From CBDAPX01 sp965198725 (GTDB lineage Bacteria; Pseudomonadota; Alphaproteobacteria; Rhodobacterales; Rhodobacteraceae): a stretch of DNA of 64,000 nt. The stretch lies in assembly GCA_965198725.1 (NCBI GenBank), contig CBDAPX010000001.1, positions 2,480,001 through 2,544,000 of the forward strand, written 5' to 3'. Position 1 is the first letter of the stretch. Each line of letters starts with the position of its first letter. The notes under the pieces were generated by a model that saw nothing but the letters and a program-made list of their open reading frames with translations, ran no database searches and was not told the origin of the DNA. Position numbers and translations under genes: made by a program. This document shows positions 41,574-50,465 of the stretch, piece after piece.

Positions 41574-42677
41574 ATGGCAATGATCTCGCCATCGCGACGC
41601 TTGCGCCGCACGCCATTTTCAGACGGTGTCGAAGCCTTTGAGGTAAAGGCATATACGGTGTACAACCACATGCTGTTGCCCTCTGTGTTCCGGTCGCCGG
41701 AAGAGGATTACCGGCACCTGAAAGAAAAGGTGCAGGTTTGGGACGTCTCTTGTGAACGGCAGGTCGAACTGCGCGGCCCTGATGCGGGCCGATTGATGCA
41801 GATGCTGACCCCTCGCGATCTGCGCGGCATGCTGCCGGGCCATTGTTATTATGTGCCCATCGTTGATGAAACGGGCGGCATGTTGAATGACCCTGTGGCG
41901 GTTAAACTGGCCGAGGATCGTTGGTGGATTTCGATTGCCGACAGTGACTTGCTCTACTGGGTCAAGGGCATCGCTTACGGCTATCGCCTGGATGTGCTGG
42001 TCGACGAACCAGACGTCTCACCGCTGGCTATCCAGGGGCCGATGGCGGATGATCTGGCTGCGGCGGTTTTCGGCGACAGCGTCCGCGATCTCCGTTTTTT
42101 CCGCTACAGCTGGTTTGAATTCCAGGGACAGTCCTTTGTTGTTGCGCGGTCCGGTTATTCCAAACAGGGCGGCTTCGAGGTTTATGTCGAAGGCAGCGAA
42201 AACGGCATGCCCCTGTGGAACGCGCTGATGGAAGCGGGCAAATCGATGGACGTCTATGCCGGGTGTCCGAACCTGATTGAGCGGATCGAGGGCGGTTTGC
42301 TGTCCTACGGCAACGACATGACCGACGACAACACCCCCCACGAATGCGGGTTGGGCAAGTTTTGCAACACCAGCACGGCTATCGGCTGTGTGGGCCGCGA
42401 CGCCCTGTTGCGGGTGTCCAAAGAGGGGCCGATCCGCCAGATCCGCGCCGTCGGGATCGAAGGCGATCGCGTGCCGCCATGTGACCGTTTCTGGCGCGTT
42501 ATGTCCGGTGATAAGGTTGTCGGACGTGTCAGCAGCGCGGCTTGGTCGCCCGATTTCAACACAAACGTAGCCGTCGGAATGATCCGGATGACGCATTGGG
42601 ACGATGGCACCAAGGTTCAGGTCGAAACGCCGGATGGTCTGCGCGATGCGACCGTCTATGAGAAATTCTGGAATTGA
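41574..42677 (+). CDS. dmdA: dimethylsulfoniopropionate demethylase DmdA
   Basis: Transfers a methyl group from DMSP to tetrahydrofolate, giving methylmercaptopropionate. It has 367 residues with the GcvT/aminomethyltransferase fold. The N-terminal SPSRRLRRTPFS, VKAYTVYNHMLLP, VWDVSCERQV and the later SKQGGFEVYVEGSE, SYGNDMTDDNTP and ECGLGKFCN agree closely with the Ruegeria pomeroyi enzyme as I remember it, which separates it from glycine-cleavage GcvT. The acuI gene follows at 14 bases with a good ribosome site, the known dmdA-acuI arrangement. The upstream genes on the same strand may share its promoter. Confidence 0.94.
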   Translation: MAMISPSRRLRRTPFSDGVEAFEVKAYTVYNHMLLPSVFRSPEEDYRHLKEKVQVWDVSCERQVELRGPDAGRLMQMLTPRDLRGMLPGHCYYVPIVDETGGMLNDPVAVKLAEDRWWISIADSDLLYWVKGIAYGYRLDVLVDEPDVSPLAIQGPMADDLAAAVFGDSVRDLRFFRYSWFEFQGQSFVVARSGYSKQGGFEVYVEGSENGMPLWNALMEAGKSMDVYAGCPNLIERIEGGLLSYGNDMTDDNTPHECGLGKFCNTSTAIGCVGRDALLRVSKEGPIRQIRAVGIEGDRVPPCDRFWRVMSGDKVVGRVSSAAWSPDFNTNVAVGMIRMTHWDDGTKVQVETPDGLRDATVYEKFWN

Positions 42678-42691
42678 TAAGGGAGAGGACG

Positions 42692-43684
42692 ATGTTCAAC
42701 GCATTGGTTGTCGAAAAAGACGAAGAAAGCGGTAAGACGTCTGCCGGGGTACAGGATATTTCGGTCGATGATTTGCCGCAAGGCGACGTTCTGGTCGCGG
42801 TCGAATATTCGACCGTCAACTATAAGGACGGGTTGTGCATCGGACCGGGCGGTGGGCTGGTACGCAAGTATCCCCATGTTCCGGGGATCGATTTTGCCGG
42901 TACCGTCGAGGCATCGGATGATGACCGCTACAAACCCGGCGACAAGGTTGTCCTGACCGGATGGCGCGTCGGCGAGGCCCATTGGGGCGGTTACGGTCAA
43001 AAGGCACGGGTCAAAGCCGATTGGCTTGTGCCGCTGCCGTCAGGCGTTGATACACGTCAAGCGATGGCAGTCGGTACAGCCGGTTTCACAGCGATGCTGG
43101 CGGTGATGGCGCTGGAAGATCACGGGCTTGCACCGGGGCAAGGGCCGGTTTTGGTCACGGGTGCTGCCGGCGGTGTCGGGTCGGTTGCGACCGCCATTCT
43201 GGCCAATCTTGGCTACGAGGTGGCCGGTGTTACAGGTCGCCCTGAAACCGCGGATTATCTCAAAGAGCTTGGCGCGACACAGATTGTTGCACGCGAAGAG
43301 ATCAATGAAACCACCAAACGTCCGCTGGAGTCCGAAAACTGGTCCGGCTGCGTGGACGCGGTTGGCGGTGCCATGTTGGCGCGTGTCTTGGGGCAGATGA
43401 AGTACGGTGCGTCTGTTGCGGCTGTTGGTCTTGCCGGCGGTGCAGCGCTGCCTGCAACAGTGATCCCGTTCCTGTTGCGGGGCGTGAACCTGTTGGGCAT
43501 CGATTCCGTGATGCAGCCCTATGATAACCGCCTGCGGGCTTGGGAACGTGTGGCCAAGGACCTGCCGATGGATAAGCTCGAAGCGATGATCCAACCGGCG
43601 ACCCTGTCTGATCTGCCCGGATTGGGCGCGGACATCCTGAAAGGTCAGGTCAAAGGCCGCGTGGTTGTAGACGTCAACGCCTAA
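42692..43684 (+). CDS. acuI: acryloyl-CoA reductase AcuI (MDR family)
   Basis: Reduces acryloyl-CoA to propionyl-CoA with NADPH and so removes toxic acrylate from DMSP breakdown. It has 330 residues, zinc-free medium-chain reductase type (YhdH/AcuI). The N-terminal substrate part has VEYSTVNYKDGLCIGPGGG, and the nucleotide-binding motif is VTGAAGGVGSVA. ATG 42692 follows GGGAGAGG. It is co-directional with dmdA and followed by a clear terminator, so the transcript ends here. Confidence 0.94.
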   Translation: MFNALVVEKDEESGKTSAGVQDISVDDLPQGDVLVAVEYSTVNYKDGLCIGPGGGLVRKYPHVPGIDFAGTVEASDDDRYKPGDKVVLTGWRVGEAHWGGYGQKARVKADWLVPLPSGVDTRQAMAVGTAGFTAMLAVMALEDHGLAPGQGPVLVTGAAGGVGSVATAILANLGYEVAGVTGRPETADYLKELGATQIVAREEINETTKRPLESENWSGCVDAVGGAMLARVLGQMKYGASVAAVGLAGGAALPATVIPFLLRGVNLLGIDSVMQPYDNRLRAWERVAKDLPMDKLEAMIQPATLSDLPGLGADILKGQVKGRVVVDVNA

Positions 43685-43705
43685 GCCGTTTCATTTGCAA
43701 AGAAG

Positions 43706-43738
43706 CGCCCCGTCATGGCTTGCATGGCGGGGCGTTTT
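43706..43738 (+). terminator. intrinsic terminator after acuI
   Basis: CGCCCCGTCATG pairs with CATGGCGGGGCG (12 pairs including one G-U) around a 5-base loop, followed by TTTT. Confidence 0.85.
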
Positions 43739-43777
43739 GCCGTCTTGTTGCGGCCAAAAGCAAGAAGGATCAAACCG

Positions 43778-45004
43778 GTGTCCCTCGATATAGCCTTTGT
43801 CAGATCTCAGTTTCCCGCGTTTTCCGAGCCGAGCCTTGATGGTCAGGCGTTTTTTGAAAACGCTGGCGGATCATATACCTGTCGTCCGGTCATTGATCGA
43901 CTGACCCGGTTTTATACGCAACGCAAAGTGCAACCTTATGCGCCGTTCGAGGCAAGCCTGCTGGGCGGTGCCGAAATGGACGAGGCGCGCGCGCGCCTTT
44001 CGGCCATGATGGGCGTCACCAATGACGAGCTTTCGTTTGGTCCTTCGACAACGCAAAACACGTATGTTCTGGCACAGGCCTTTCGCCAATGGATGGAGCC
44101 GGGGCAAGCCATTGTCGTGACCAATCAGGATCATGAAGCAAACTCTGGCCCATGGCGTCGTCTGGCCGAAGATGGCATCGAAATCAGGGAATGGCGGGTT
44201 GATCCAGATACCGGTCATCTCGATCCGGCTGACCTTGATGACCTGTTGGACGACAACGTCCGGCTTGTTTGTTTCCCGCATTGTTCCAACGTTGTCGGAG
44301 AGATCAATCCGGTTGTCGAAATCACTGCGCGGGCGCATGCCGCCGGGGCCTTTGTCTGTGTCGATGGCGTTTCTTATGCGCCGCACGGCATTCCAAATGT
44401 CGGGCGGTTAGGGCCAGATATCTACCTGTTTTCCGCCTACAAAACCTATGGCCCGCATCAGGGGATCATGGTCATCCGTGACAGTCTTGGCCGCATGTTG
44501 CCGAACCAAGGGCATTATTTCAACGCCGATAGCCTTTATAAACGGTTCACGCCTGCGGGGCCGGATCATGCACAGACTTCGGCGAGTGCGGGGATGGCTG
44601 ATTACGCTGACGCGCTTTATGCACACCATTTCGCGGATGAAAATGCGTCGGTCGCCACCAAATCCCAGGCTGTTCACGACCTGATGCGCAATCATGAGAT
44701 TGAGCTTTTGCAACCGCTGCTCGACGCGGTTGCATCGCGCAATGCGGTGCGCTTGCTTGGCCCTTCGGATGCCGCGCTGCGGGCGCCGACGGTGGCCCTT
44801 GCCCTTAACAAAAACGCCGAAGCGGTCGCGGCAGAACTGGCTCAACGTGGCATTATGGCAGGCGGCGGGGATTTCTATGCGGTGCGCCCATTAACAGCGA
44901 TGGGTGTTGATCCGGATCAAGGTGTCCTGCGGCTGAGCTTTGTGCATTACACGTCAAAGGAAGAAATCGACCATCTTTTGAACGCATTGGACGACATCCT
45001 TTGA
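43778..45004 (+). CDS. class V aminotransferase (cysteine desulfurase-like)
   Basis: A 408-residue fold-type I PLP enzyme of the NifS/CsdA-like branch. The Schiff-base lysine is in FSAYKTYGPHQG, and the PLP-contact VCVDGVSYAPHG and NQDHEANSGPWRR are visible. The usual desulfurase cysteine loop is not evident, so it may act on another substrate, such as isopenicillin epimerase-like or selenocysteine lyase-like proteins do. GTG 43778 with AAGGA upstream was chosen because the conserved DIAFVRSQFPAF begins there; the longer frame runs into the terminator region. Confidence 0.83.
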   Translation: MSLDIAFVRSQFPAFSEPSLDGQAFFENAGGSYTCRPVIDRLTRFYTQRKVQPYAPFEASLLGGAEMDEARARLSAMMGVTNDELSFGPSTTQNTYVLAQAFRQWMEPGQAIVVTNQDHEANSGPWRRLAEDGIEIREWRVDPDTGHLDPADLDDLLDDNVRLVCFPHCSNVVGEINPVVEITARAHAAGAFVCVDGVSYAPHGIPNVGRLGPDIYLFSAYKTYGPHQGIMVIRDSLGRMLPNQGHYFNADSLYKRFTPAGPDHAQTSASAGMADYADALYAHHFADENASVATKSQAVHDLMRNHEIELLQPLLDAVASRNAVRLLGPSDAALRAPTVALALNKNAEAVAAELAQRGIMAGGGDFYAVRPLTAMGVDPDQGVLRLSFVHYTSKEEIDHLLNALDDIL

Positions 45005-45055
45005 TCCAGTTCCAGGCTCGCCGCGTATCCCGTCATAAAGGTTATCGAGGCGGGC

Positions 45056-46480
45056 ATGTCCGGACAAAACGCTCCAATTCTTCTCTGGTTTCGTCGTGAC
45101 TTTCGCCTTCAGGACCATCCGGCCCTGACCGCGGCCTGTGCGGCCGGCGTTCCCGTCATTCCGGTGTTTATCTGCGACGAGCTTGTCGACGCCATGGGGG
45201 CTGCGCCCAAATGGCGGCTGTCTTTGGCAATCGAACAATTTGGCCAGCGTCTGGGTGACTTGTCATCCAAGCTGATCCTCAGGCGCGGCGATGCGCTGAC
45301 GCAGTTGCAAGAACTGACCGCTGAGACCGGAGCCCGCGCGGTGTATTGGAGCCGCGCCTATGACCCGCAGAGCATTGCACGCGACACGGCTGTCAAAGCC
45401 GCTCTGAAACAGCAGGGGGTGGAGGCGCGCTCTTTTGCTGGTCACCTGATGTTTGAACCGTGGGGCGTTGAAACAAAGGCCGGTGGGTATTTCAAAGTCT
45501 ATTCCCCGTTTTGGCGAGCGGTCGAACCCTTGTCCGTGGCAGAGCTGTTGCCGGCGCCAAGGACGATACCGGCACCAGCTCATTGGCCTGCATCAGATCA
45601 TCTGGATGATTGGGGCTTGGGCGCCGAGATGAACCGCGGCGCAGACGTGATGCTGCCGCATCAACGCGTGGGCGAAGATGCCGCGCAAGCACGGCTGCAC
45701 CAGTTCGCGGATCAACATCTGGATCGCTACAAGGATTTGCGCGACTTTCCGGCCTTGGACGCGACGTCCGGACTGTCCGAAAACCTCGCCTTGGGCGAGA
45801 TTAGCCCGCACAGATGCTGGTGGATCGCGGAAAGCGCGGTTCAGGCCGGGTCTAAAGGGGCCGTGCATTTTCGCAAAGAGCTGGTGTGGCGCGAGTTTGC
45901 CTATCACCTGATGTATCACACGCCATGGATTGCGGAACGCAATTGGAAAGAGGGCTGGGACCAGTTCCCGTGGCAAACTGATCCTGATCATCCGCATGTC
46001 CGTGCCTGGAAACAGGGCAGGACAGGGATCGCCTTTGTCGATGCTGCAATGCGTGAAATGTATGTGACCGGGCATATGCACAACCGTGCGCGAATGATCG
46101 TGGCCAGCTATTTGACCAAGCATTTGATGACGCATTGGCAGATCGGTATGCAATGGTTCGAAGACTGCCTGACCGACTGGGATCCTGCCAGCAACGCGAT
46201 GGGTTGGCAGTGGACCGCAGGGTCCGGGCCTGATGCAGCCCCGTATTTTCGCGTCTTCAACCCGGTCACTCAGTTGGACAAGTTTGACGCCGACCGCGCC
46301 TATCGCCTGAAATGGCTGGCCGAGATCACCTCAAACCCAAGCGAAACCGCGCTCAGCTACTTCGATGCCGTGCCGCGACATTGGGCTTTGACGCCCAGTG
46401 ATCCTTACCCGGAACCAGTTGTCAGCGCGGAAGACGGGCGGAAATTAGCTTTGGTAGCCTATGAAAACCGGGTTTTCTAA
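45056..46480 (+). CDS. phrB: deoxyribodipyrimidine photolyase
   Basis: Repairs cyclobutane pyrimidine dimers with visible light. It has 474 residues. The N-terminal antenna-cofactor domain starts LLWFRRDFRLQDHPAL. The C-terminal FAD domain has WREFAYHLMYH, FVDAAMREMYVTGHMHNRARM and the FAD-loop WDPASNAMGWQWTAGSGPDAAPY split over two motifs, typical of class I CPD photolyases. The cfa gene follows after 75 bases, a neighbourhood commonly seen in this group. Confidence 0.96.
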   Translation: MSGQNAPILLWFRRDFRLQDHPALTAACAAGVPVIPVFICDELVDAMGAAPKWRLSLAIEQFGQRLGDLSSKLILRRGDALTQLQELTAETGARAVYWSRAYDPQSIARDTAVKAALKQQGVEARSFAGHLMFEPWGVETKAGGYFKVYSPFWRAVEPLSVAELLPAPRTIPAPAHWPASDHLDDWGLGAEMNRGADVMLPHQRVGEDAAQARLHQFADQHLDRYKDLRDFPALDATSGLSENLALGEISPHRCWWIAESAVQAGSKGAVHFRKELVWREFAYHLMYHTPWIAERNWKEGWDQFPWQTDPDHPHVRAWKQGRTGIAFVDAAMREMYVTGHMHNRARMIVASYLTKHLMTHWQIGMQWFEDCLTDWDPASNAMGWQWTAGSGPDAAPYFRVFNPVTQLDKFDADRAYRLKWLAEITSNPSETALSYFDAVPRHWALTPSDPYPEPVVSAEDGRKLALVAYENRVF

Positions 46481-46555
46481 AGAAACTCAATCAGATGACT
46501 TGTCGGAGCGGGACTGTAAGCCTAGCCTGACACTAAACCACGATGGGGAGTGTGG

Positions 46556-47764
46556 ATGATCCTGACAACGACGGATGGGCAAAAAGATCTGCCCAGGTAT
46601 TTTTCCAATGTGTTCGATATGGCCAAAGCTATGAATCATGGTCGGCTGGACATCGTTCTTCAGGATGGACGCGTCTTTCGGGCGGAAGCAGCTTTGCCGG
46701 GTCCCGTGGCCGAAGTGCATATCCACAACCCGGACATCTTTGCGCGCATCCTGCGCGAAGGGGATTTGGGGTTTTCTGACGCCTACCTCGACGAATGGTG
46801 GAGCACCCCGGACTTGCAGGCCTTCATGGATTTGATCCACCACGACAATGCAGCCATCTATGATGGGTTTCCCGGTGCGGCTTTGATCCGGGCCTATGAG
46901 CGTTTGCGCTTCTGGCTACAACGCAATCATAAGGCACAAGCGCGTAAGAACATTTCGCACCATTACGATCTGGGGAATGATTTCTATCGGCTTTGGCTCG
47001 ATGACACGATGACCTATTCCAGTGCCATTTTTGAAACCGGTCAGGAAAGCACCGAGCGGGCGCAAACCAAGAAATACGCCAGCATGGTTGATCAAATGGG
47101 CGCAAAGCCGGGGGATCACATTCTTGAGATTGGCTGTGGTTGGGGCGGTTTTGCCGAATACGCCGCCAAGGAACGTGGGCTCAAGGTGACCGGGCTGACC
47201 ATCAGCCAAGAGCAGTTTAACTTTGCTCAACAACGTATTGAAAAGGCAGGTTTGTCGGATCAGGTCGATTTCAAGCTTCAGGATTATAGAGATGAGCGTG
47301 GCGTCTATGACGGGATCGCCAGCATAGAGATGTTCGAAGCGGTTGGGGAACGCTATTGGCCGGTCTATTTCGAAACCGTGCGTGAACGGCTAAAGCCGGG
47401 GCGCAATGCGACCCTGCAGATCATCACTGTCGAAGACAAACGCTGGGAAGCCTATCGCAAGGGCGTCGATTTCATCCAGAAATACATCTTTCCCGGTGGT
47501 ATGCTCCCCAGCCCCTTGGTCCTGCGCGAACAGGTTGAAAAAGCGGGGCTTGATTTCGTCCAATCCATCGAATTCGGCAAAAGCTATGACCTGACACTGC
47601 GCCGTTGGCACGAAACCTTCAATGAACGATGGGATCAGATTGCTGATATGGGCTTTGATGAAAGGTTCCGGCGGATGTGGAATTTTTATCTAACCTCTTG
47701 CGCGTCGGCCTTTGACAGTGCCACCTGTGATGTAACGCAAATTACGATCGCGAAACGCGCCTAA
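46556..47764 (+). CDS. cfa: cyclopropane-fatty-acyl-phospholipid synthase
   Basis: Adds a methylene bridge from SAM across double bonds of membrane phospholipid acyl chains. It has 402 residues. The SAM-binding motif EIGCGWGGFAEYAA lies in the central methyltransferase domain, preceded by the phospholipid-binding N-terminal part with NISHHYDLGNDFYRLWLD. YIFPGGMLPS and the C-terminal WDQIADMGFDERFRRMWNFYL are conserved in the family. ATG 46556 was preferred over the GTG at 46550 because GGGGAG then lies at normal distance. Confidence 0.95.
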   Translation: MILTTTDGQKDLPRYFSNVFDMAKAMNHGRLDIVLQDGRVFRAEAALPGPVAEVHIHNPDIFARILREGDLGFSDAYLDEWWSTPDLQAFMDLIHHDNAAIYDGFPGAALIRAYERLRFWLQRNHKAQARKNISHHYDLGNDFYRLWLDDTMTYSSAIFETGQESTERAQTKKYASMVDQMGAKPGDHILEIGCGWGGFAEYAAKERGLKVTGLTISQEQFNFAQQRIEKAGLSDQVDFKLQDYRDERGVYDGIASIEMFEAVGERYWPVYFETVRERLKPGRNATLQIITVEDKRWEAYRKGVDFIQKYIFPGGMLPSPLVLREQVEKAGLDFVQSIEFGKSYDLTLRRWHETFNERWDQIADMGFDERFRRMWNFYLTSCASAFDSATCDVTQITIAKRA

Positions 47765-47770
47765 ACGACT

Positions 47771-48212
47771 ATGCCCACCGGATCCCGACTGCTCTGCGCC
47801 ATTTGCCTTGTTGTGCTTGCCTTTGTTGTGACGGGTCAGGTTATGCCGCTTATGCCGGAATCCACGGATTTTTGGGTATTTCGTTTACGTCAATATGGGG
47901 ATCGGCGCCCTGTGCGGCTGGATCGTAATGGGAAAACGGGTAGGACACGGGTTCAGTGCGGGTATCACCAATGGGATGACGGGCGTTGCGGCAATGGTAT
48001 TCTGGGCCCTGTTTGTGCAGGGTACCTATGAAATGATCCGACTTGCGATGAACAACCGCTATGACGGTCCGTTTGAGGCGATTGTTGTTATCTTTGAAAT
48101 CTCGATCGATTACGCGTTGATCGTGTTTACGCCGACGGTAATCGGAACGCTTTTGATCGGTGCCGTGTTGTCGGGCCTTGCAGGTGAATTCGCTTCCCGC
48201 AGGTGGCGCTAG
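47771..48212 (+). pseudogene. trgA: trgA-family gene with a one-base frameshift
   Basis: TrgA proteins are small membrane proteins linked to tellurite resistance. The frame from ATG 47771 reads MPTGSRLLCAICLVVLAF...MPLMPESTDF and then loses similarity. The following frame continues YFVYVNMGIGALCGWIVMG...GFSAGITNGMTGVAAMVFWALFVQ to the stop at 48212. Removing one T from the run of five at 47869-47873 joins them as STDFGYFVYVN, exactly the family pattern. The gene is thus a 146-residue protein broken by one extra T, either a true mutation or a sequencing error. Confidence 0.85.
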
Positions 48213-48220
48213 ACATTCGT

Positions 48221-49339
48221 ATGGACCTGTTTTTCTACGGCACCTTGCCATACATCCCTTTGCTAGAGTGTGTCTTAGGGCGGTCCGCCGCACAAATCGA
48301 TTTGGAACCGGCGGCATTGGACTATCATCGCGTCAGTTGGGCGGCAGGTCAGAGCTTTCCGATGATCCATGCTGAGGAGATGGCACAGGCCGACGGGTTG
48401 CTGGTGCGCGACCTGTCCGAAACGGATCTCAGCCGGCTGCGATTTTATGAAGGCGGGTTTGACTATGACGTCAAAGAATGTGCCGTCATGACCGCAACAG
48501 GAGACACATCTGTGGCCTGGGTGTTTTTCCCGACGCCGGGCGCTTGGGAGGCTGGCGAGGTCTGGTCGCTTGATAGATGGATCGATGATTGGGCAGATGT
48601 GTCGGTTCTGGCCGCAACAGAAGCGATGGCGCATTTCGGTCGGCGATCTGTCGAACAGATGCAGGTCAGCATGCCCGCCATTCGAATGCGGGCGGCGGCC
48701 AGCCTTGCGGCACGCAAACGATCTGCCGATCCCGCGCGGGACGTGGATGCCGATGTCGTCGTTCACCGCCATAAGCGGCCGTACATCAATTATTTCGGGT
48801 TTGATGAGGTCGACCTTCAATACCTGCAACATGATGGGTCTTTTAGTCCGATCATCAATCGAGGTGCTGTTCGAACGGGGCAGGCGGCGTGTGTCTTGCC
48901 CTATGACCCAAAGCTGGATGCGGTTTTGTTGATCGAGCAATTTCGCGCGCCGCCCTTTTTGCTGGGCGACCGCGCGCCATGGATCAAGGAAACCGTCGCC
49001 GGGATGATCGAGCCCGGAGAGACCGCCGAGGATGCCGCGCATCGAGAGACCATGGAAGAGGCGGGTTTGACCCTGTCGGCCCTTCTACCAGCCGGACAGG
49101 CCTATTCCAGCACCGGGGCGTCGACGGAGTACGTTCATCTCTTCGTTGGGCTGGCGGATTTGTCTGCGGTTCCCGACCATGGCGGTGTGGCCAGCGAAGG
49201 CGAAAACATCAAAAGCGATGTCATTGATTACCCAACTTTTTTTCACATGCTGGAGACAGATCAGTTTCGGGCGCTTCCGCTAGTCACGCTGGCAAACTGG
49301 TTGGCGCGACATCGCCAGCGTTTGCGCGCAGACAGTTGA
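48221..49339 (+). CDS. gamma-glutamylcyclotransferase-like / Nudix hydrolase fusion
   Basis: A 372-residue two-domain protein. The first 130 residues are a GGCT-like (AIG2) fold opening with FFYGTLPYIPLLECVLG. The C-terminal part from about 165 is a Nudix hydrolase of the ADP-ribose pyrophosphatase type, with the Nudix box GMIEPGETAEDAAHRETMEEAGL split by no gap, preceded by LLIEQFRAPP. ATG 48221 begins the GGCT fold. It probably cleaves ADP-ribose or related nucleotide sugars; the GGCT half may be catalytic or structural. I recall this fusion from other Rhodobacterales. Confidence 0.88.
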   Translation: MDLFFYGTLPYIPLLECVLGRSAAQIDLEPAALDYHRVSWAAGQSFPMIHAEEMAQADGLLVRDLSETDLSRLRFYEGGFDYDVKECAVMTATGDTSVAWVFFPTPGAWEAGEVWSLDRWIDDWADVSVLAATEAMAHFGRRSVEQMQVSMPAIRMRAAASLAARKRSADPARDVDADVVVHRHKRPYINYFGFDEVDLQYLQHDGSFSPIINRGAVRTGQAACVLPYDPKLDAVLLIEQFRAPPFLLGDRAPWIKETVAGMIEPGETAEDAAHRETMEEAGLTLSALLPAGQAYSSTGASTEYVHLFVGLADLSAVPDHGGVASEGENIKSDVIDYPTFFHMLETDQFRALPLVTLANWLARHRQRLRADS

Positions 49340-49418
49340 GCGTCAACATCGGTGATCCGCTTGAGGTCCGATGGGTCCAACGATACATCTGTATCCAGAA
49401 TGACCACATGAGGGCGAC

Positions 49419-50465
49419 ATGCATATTGCACAGGATCTGGCTCAGGCCGTTGGAAACACACCGCTGATCCGGCTGCGGCGGGTGAGTGAGGAAACCGGCT
49501 GCACCATCTTGGGAAAAGCGGAATTCCTGAACCCGGGCCAATCGGTCAAGGATCGCGCCGCCTTGTACATCATCAAGGACGCTATCGAGCGGGGCGACCT
49601 GCGCCCTGGTGGCACGATTGTAGAAGGGACCGCCGGGAACACCGGCATTGGTCTGGCACTCGTTGGGGCGTCCATGGGGTTCAAAACCGTCATCGTCATT
49701 CCGGAAACCCAGAGTGAAGAGAAAAAAGATATGTTGCGGCTTGCCGGGGCCGAGCTGGTTCAGGTGCCTGCCGCACCCTATCGGAACCCCAACAACTTTG
49801 TGCGCTATTCGGAGCGGCTGGCCGCGGAACTGAACAAAACCGAACCCAACGGCGCGATTTGGGCCAATCAATTCGATAACGTCGCCAATCGACGTGCCCA
49901 TGTTGAAACAACAGGGCCCGAGATTTGGGAACAGACAGACGGCAAGGTTGACGCCTTTGTTGCGGCAGTAGGGTCGGGCGGAACTTTGGCCGGTGTTGCG
50001 ACCGCGTTGCAGCCCAAGGGCGTAAAAATTGGTCTCGCCGATCCAATGGGTGCTGCACTTTATTCCTTTTACACCGAGGGCGAGCTTGCCTCCGAAGGTG
50101 GCAGCATCGCCGAAGGGATTGGCCAAGTTCGGATCACTAAGAACCTCGAAGGGTTCACGCCTGACCATGCCTATCAAATTCCGGATGCCGAGGCGTTGCC
50201 GATTGTCTTCGACCTGTTGCGAGAGGAAGGGCTGGTTCTGGGCGGATCTTCGGGCATCAACATCGCCGGGGCGGTTCGTATGGCCAAAGACCTTGGCCCG
50301 GGCCACACGATCGTGACGATCCTGTGCGACTATGGCACACGGTATCAATCCAAACTCTTCAACCCGGATTTCTTGCGGTCCAAGGACCTGCCGGTTCCCG
50401 ATTGGATGACCCGCGCACCCGCCAGCATCCCCGGCGTCTTTGGCGCCAGCCCAGATCACGGATGA
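49419..50465 (+). CDS. cysK: cysteine synthase A (O-acetylserine sulfhydrylase)
   Basis: Makes cysteine from O-acetylserine and sulfide. It has 348 residues, fold-type II PLP. The lysine motif is NPGQSVKDRAA, the asparagine loop EGTAGNTGIG, and the phosphate-binding GSGGTLAG; GGSSGINI is also conserved. The C-terminal end IPGVFGASPDHG is a little longer than the normal ending after xVF, and its last 26 bases overlap the open frame of the next gene in another frame, so the stop may have been acquired by a small deletion. Confidence 0.93.
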   Translation: MHIAQDLAQAVGNTPLIRLRRVSEETGCTILGKAEFLNPGQSVKDRAALYIIKDAIERGDLRPGGTIVEGTAGNTGIGLALVGASMGFKTVIVIPETQSEEKKDMLRLAGAELVQVPAAPYRNPNNFVRYSERLAAELNKTEPNGAIWANQFDNVANRRAHVETTGPEIWEQTDGKVDAFVAAVGSGGTLAGVATALQPKGVKIGLADPMGAALYSFYTEGELASEGGSIAEGIGQVRITKNLEGFTPDHAYQIPDAEALPIVFDLLREEGLVLGGSSGINIAGAVRMAKDLGPGHTIVTILCDYGTRYQSKLFNPDFLRSKDLPVPDWMTRAPASIPGVFGASPDHG

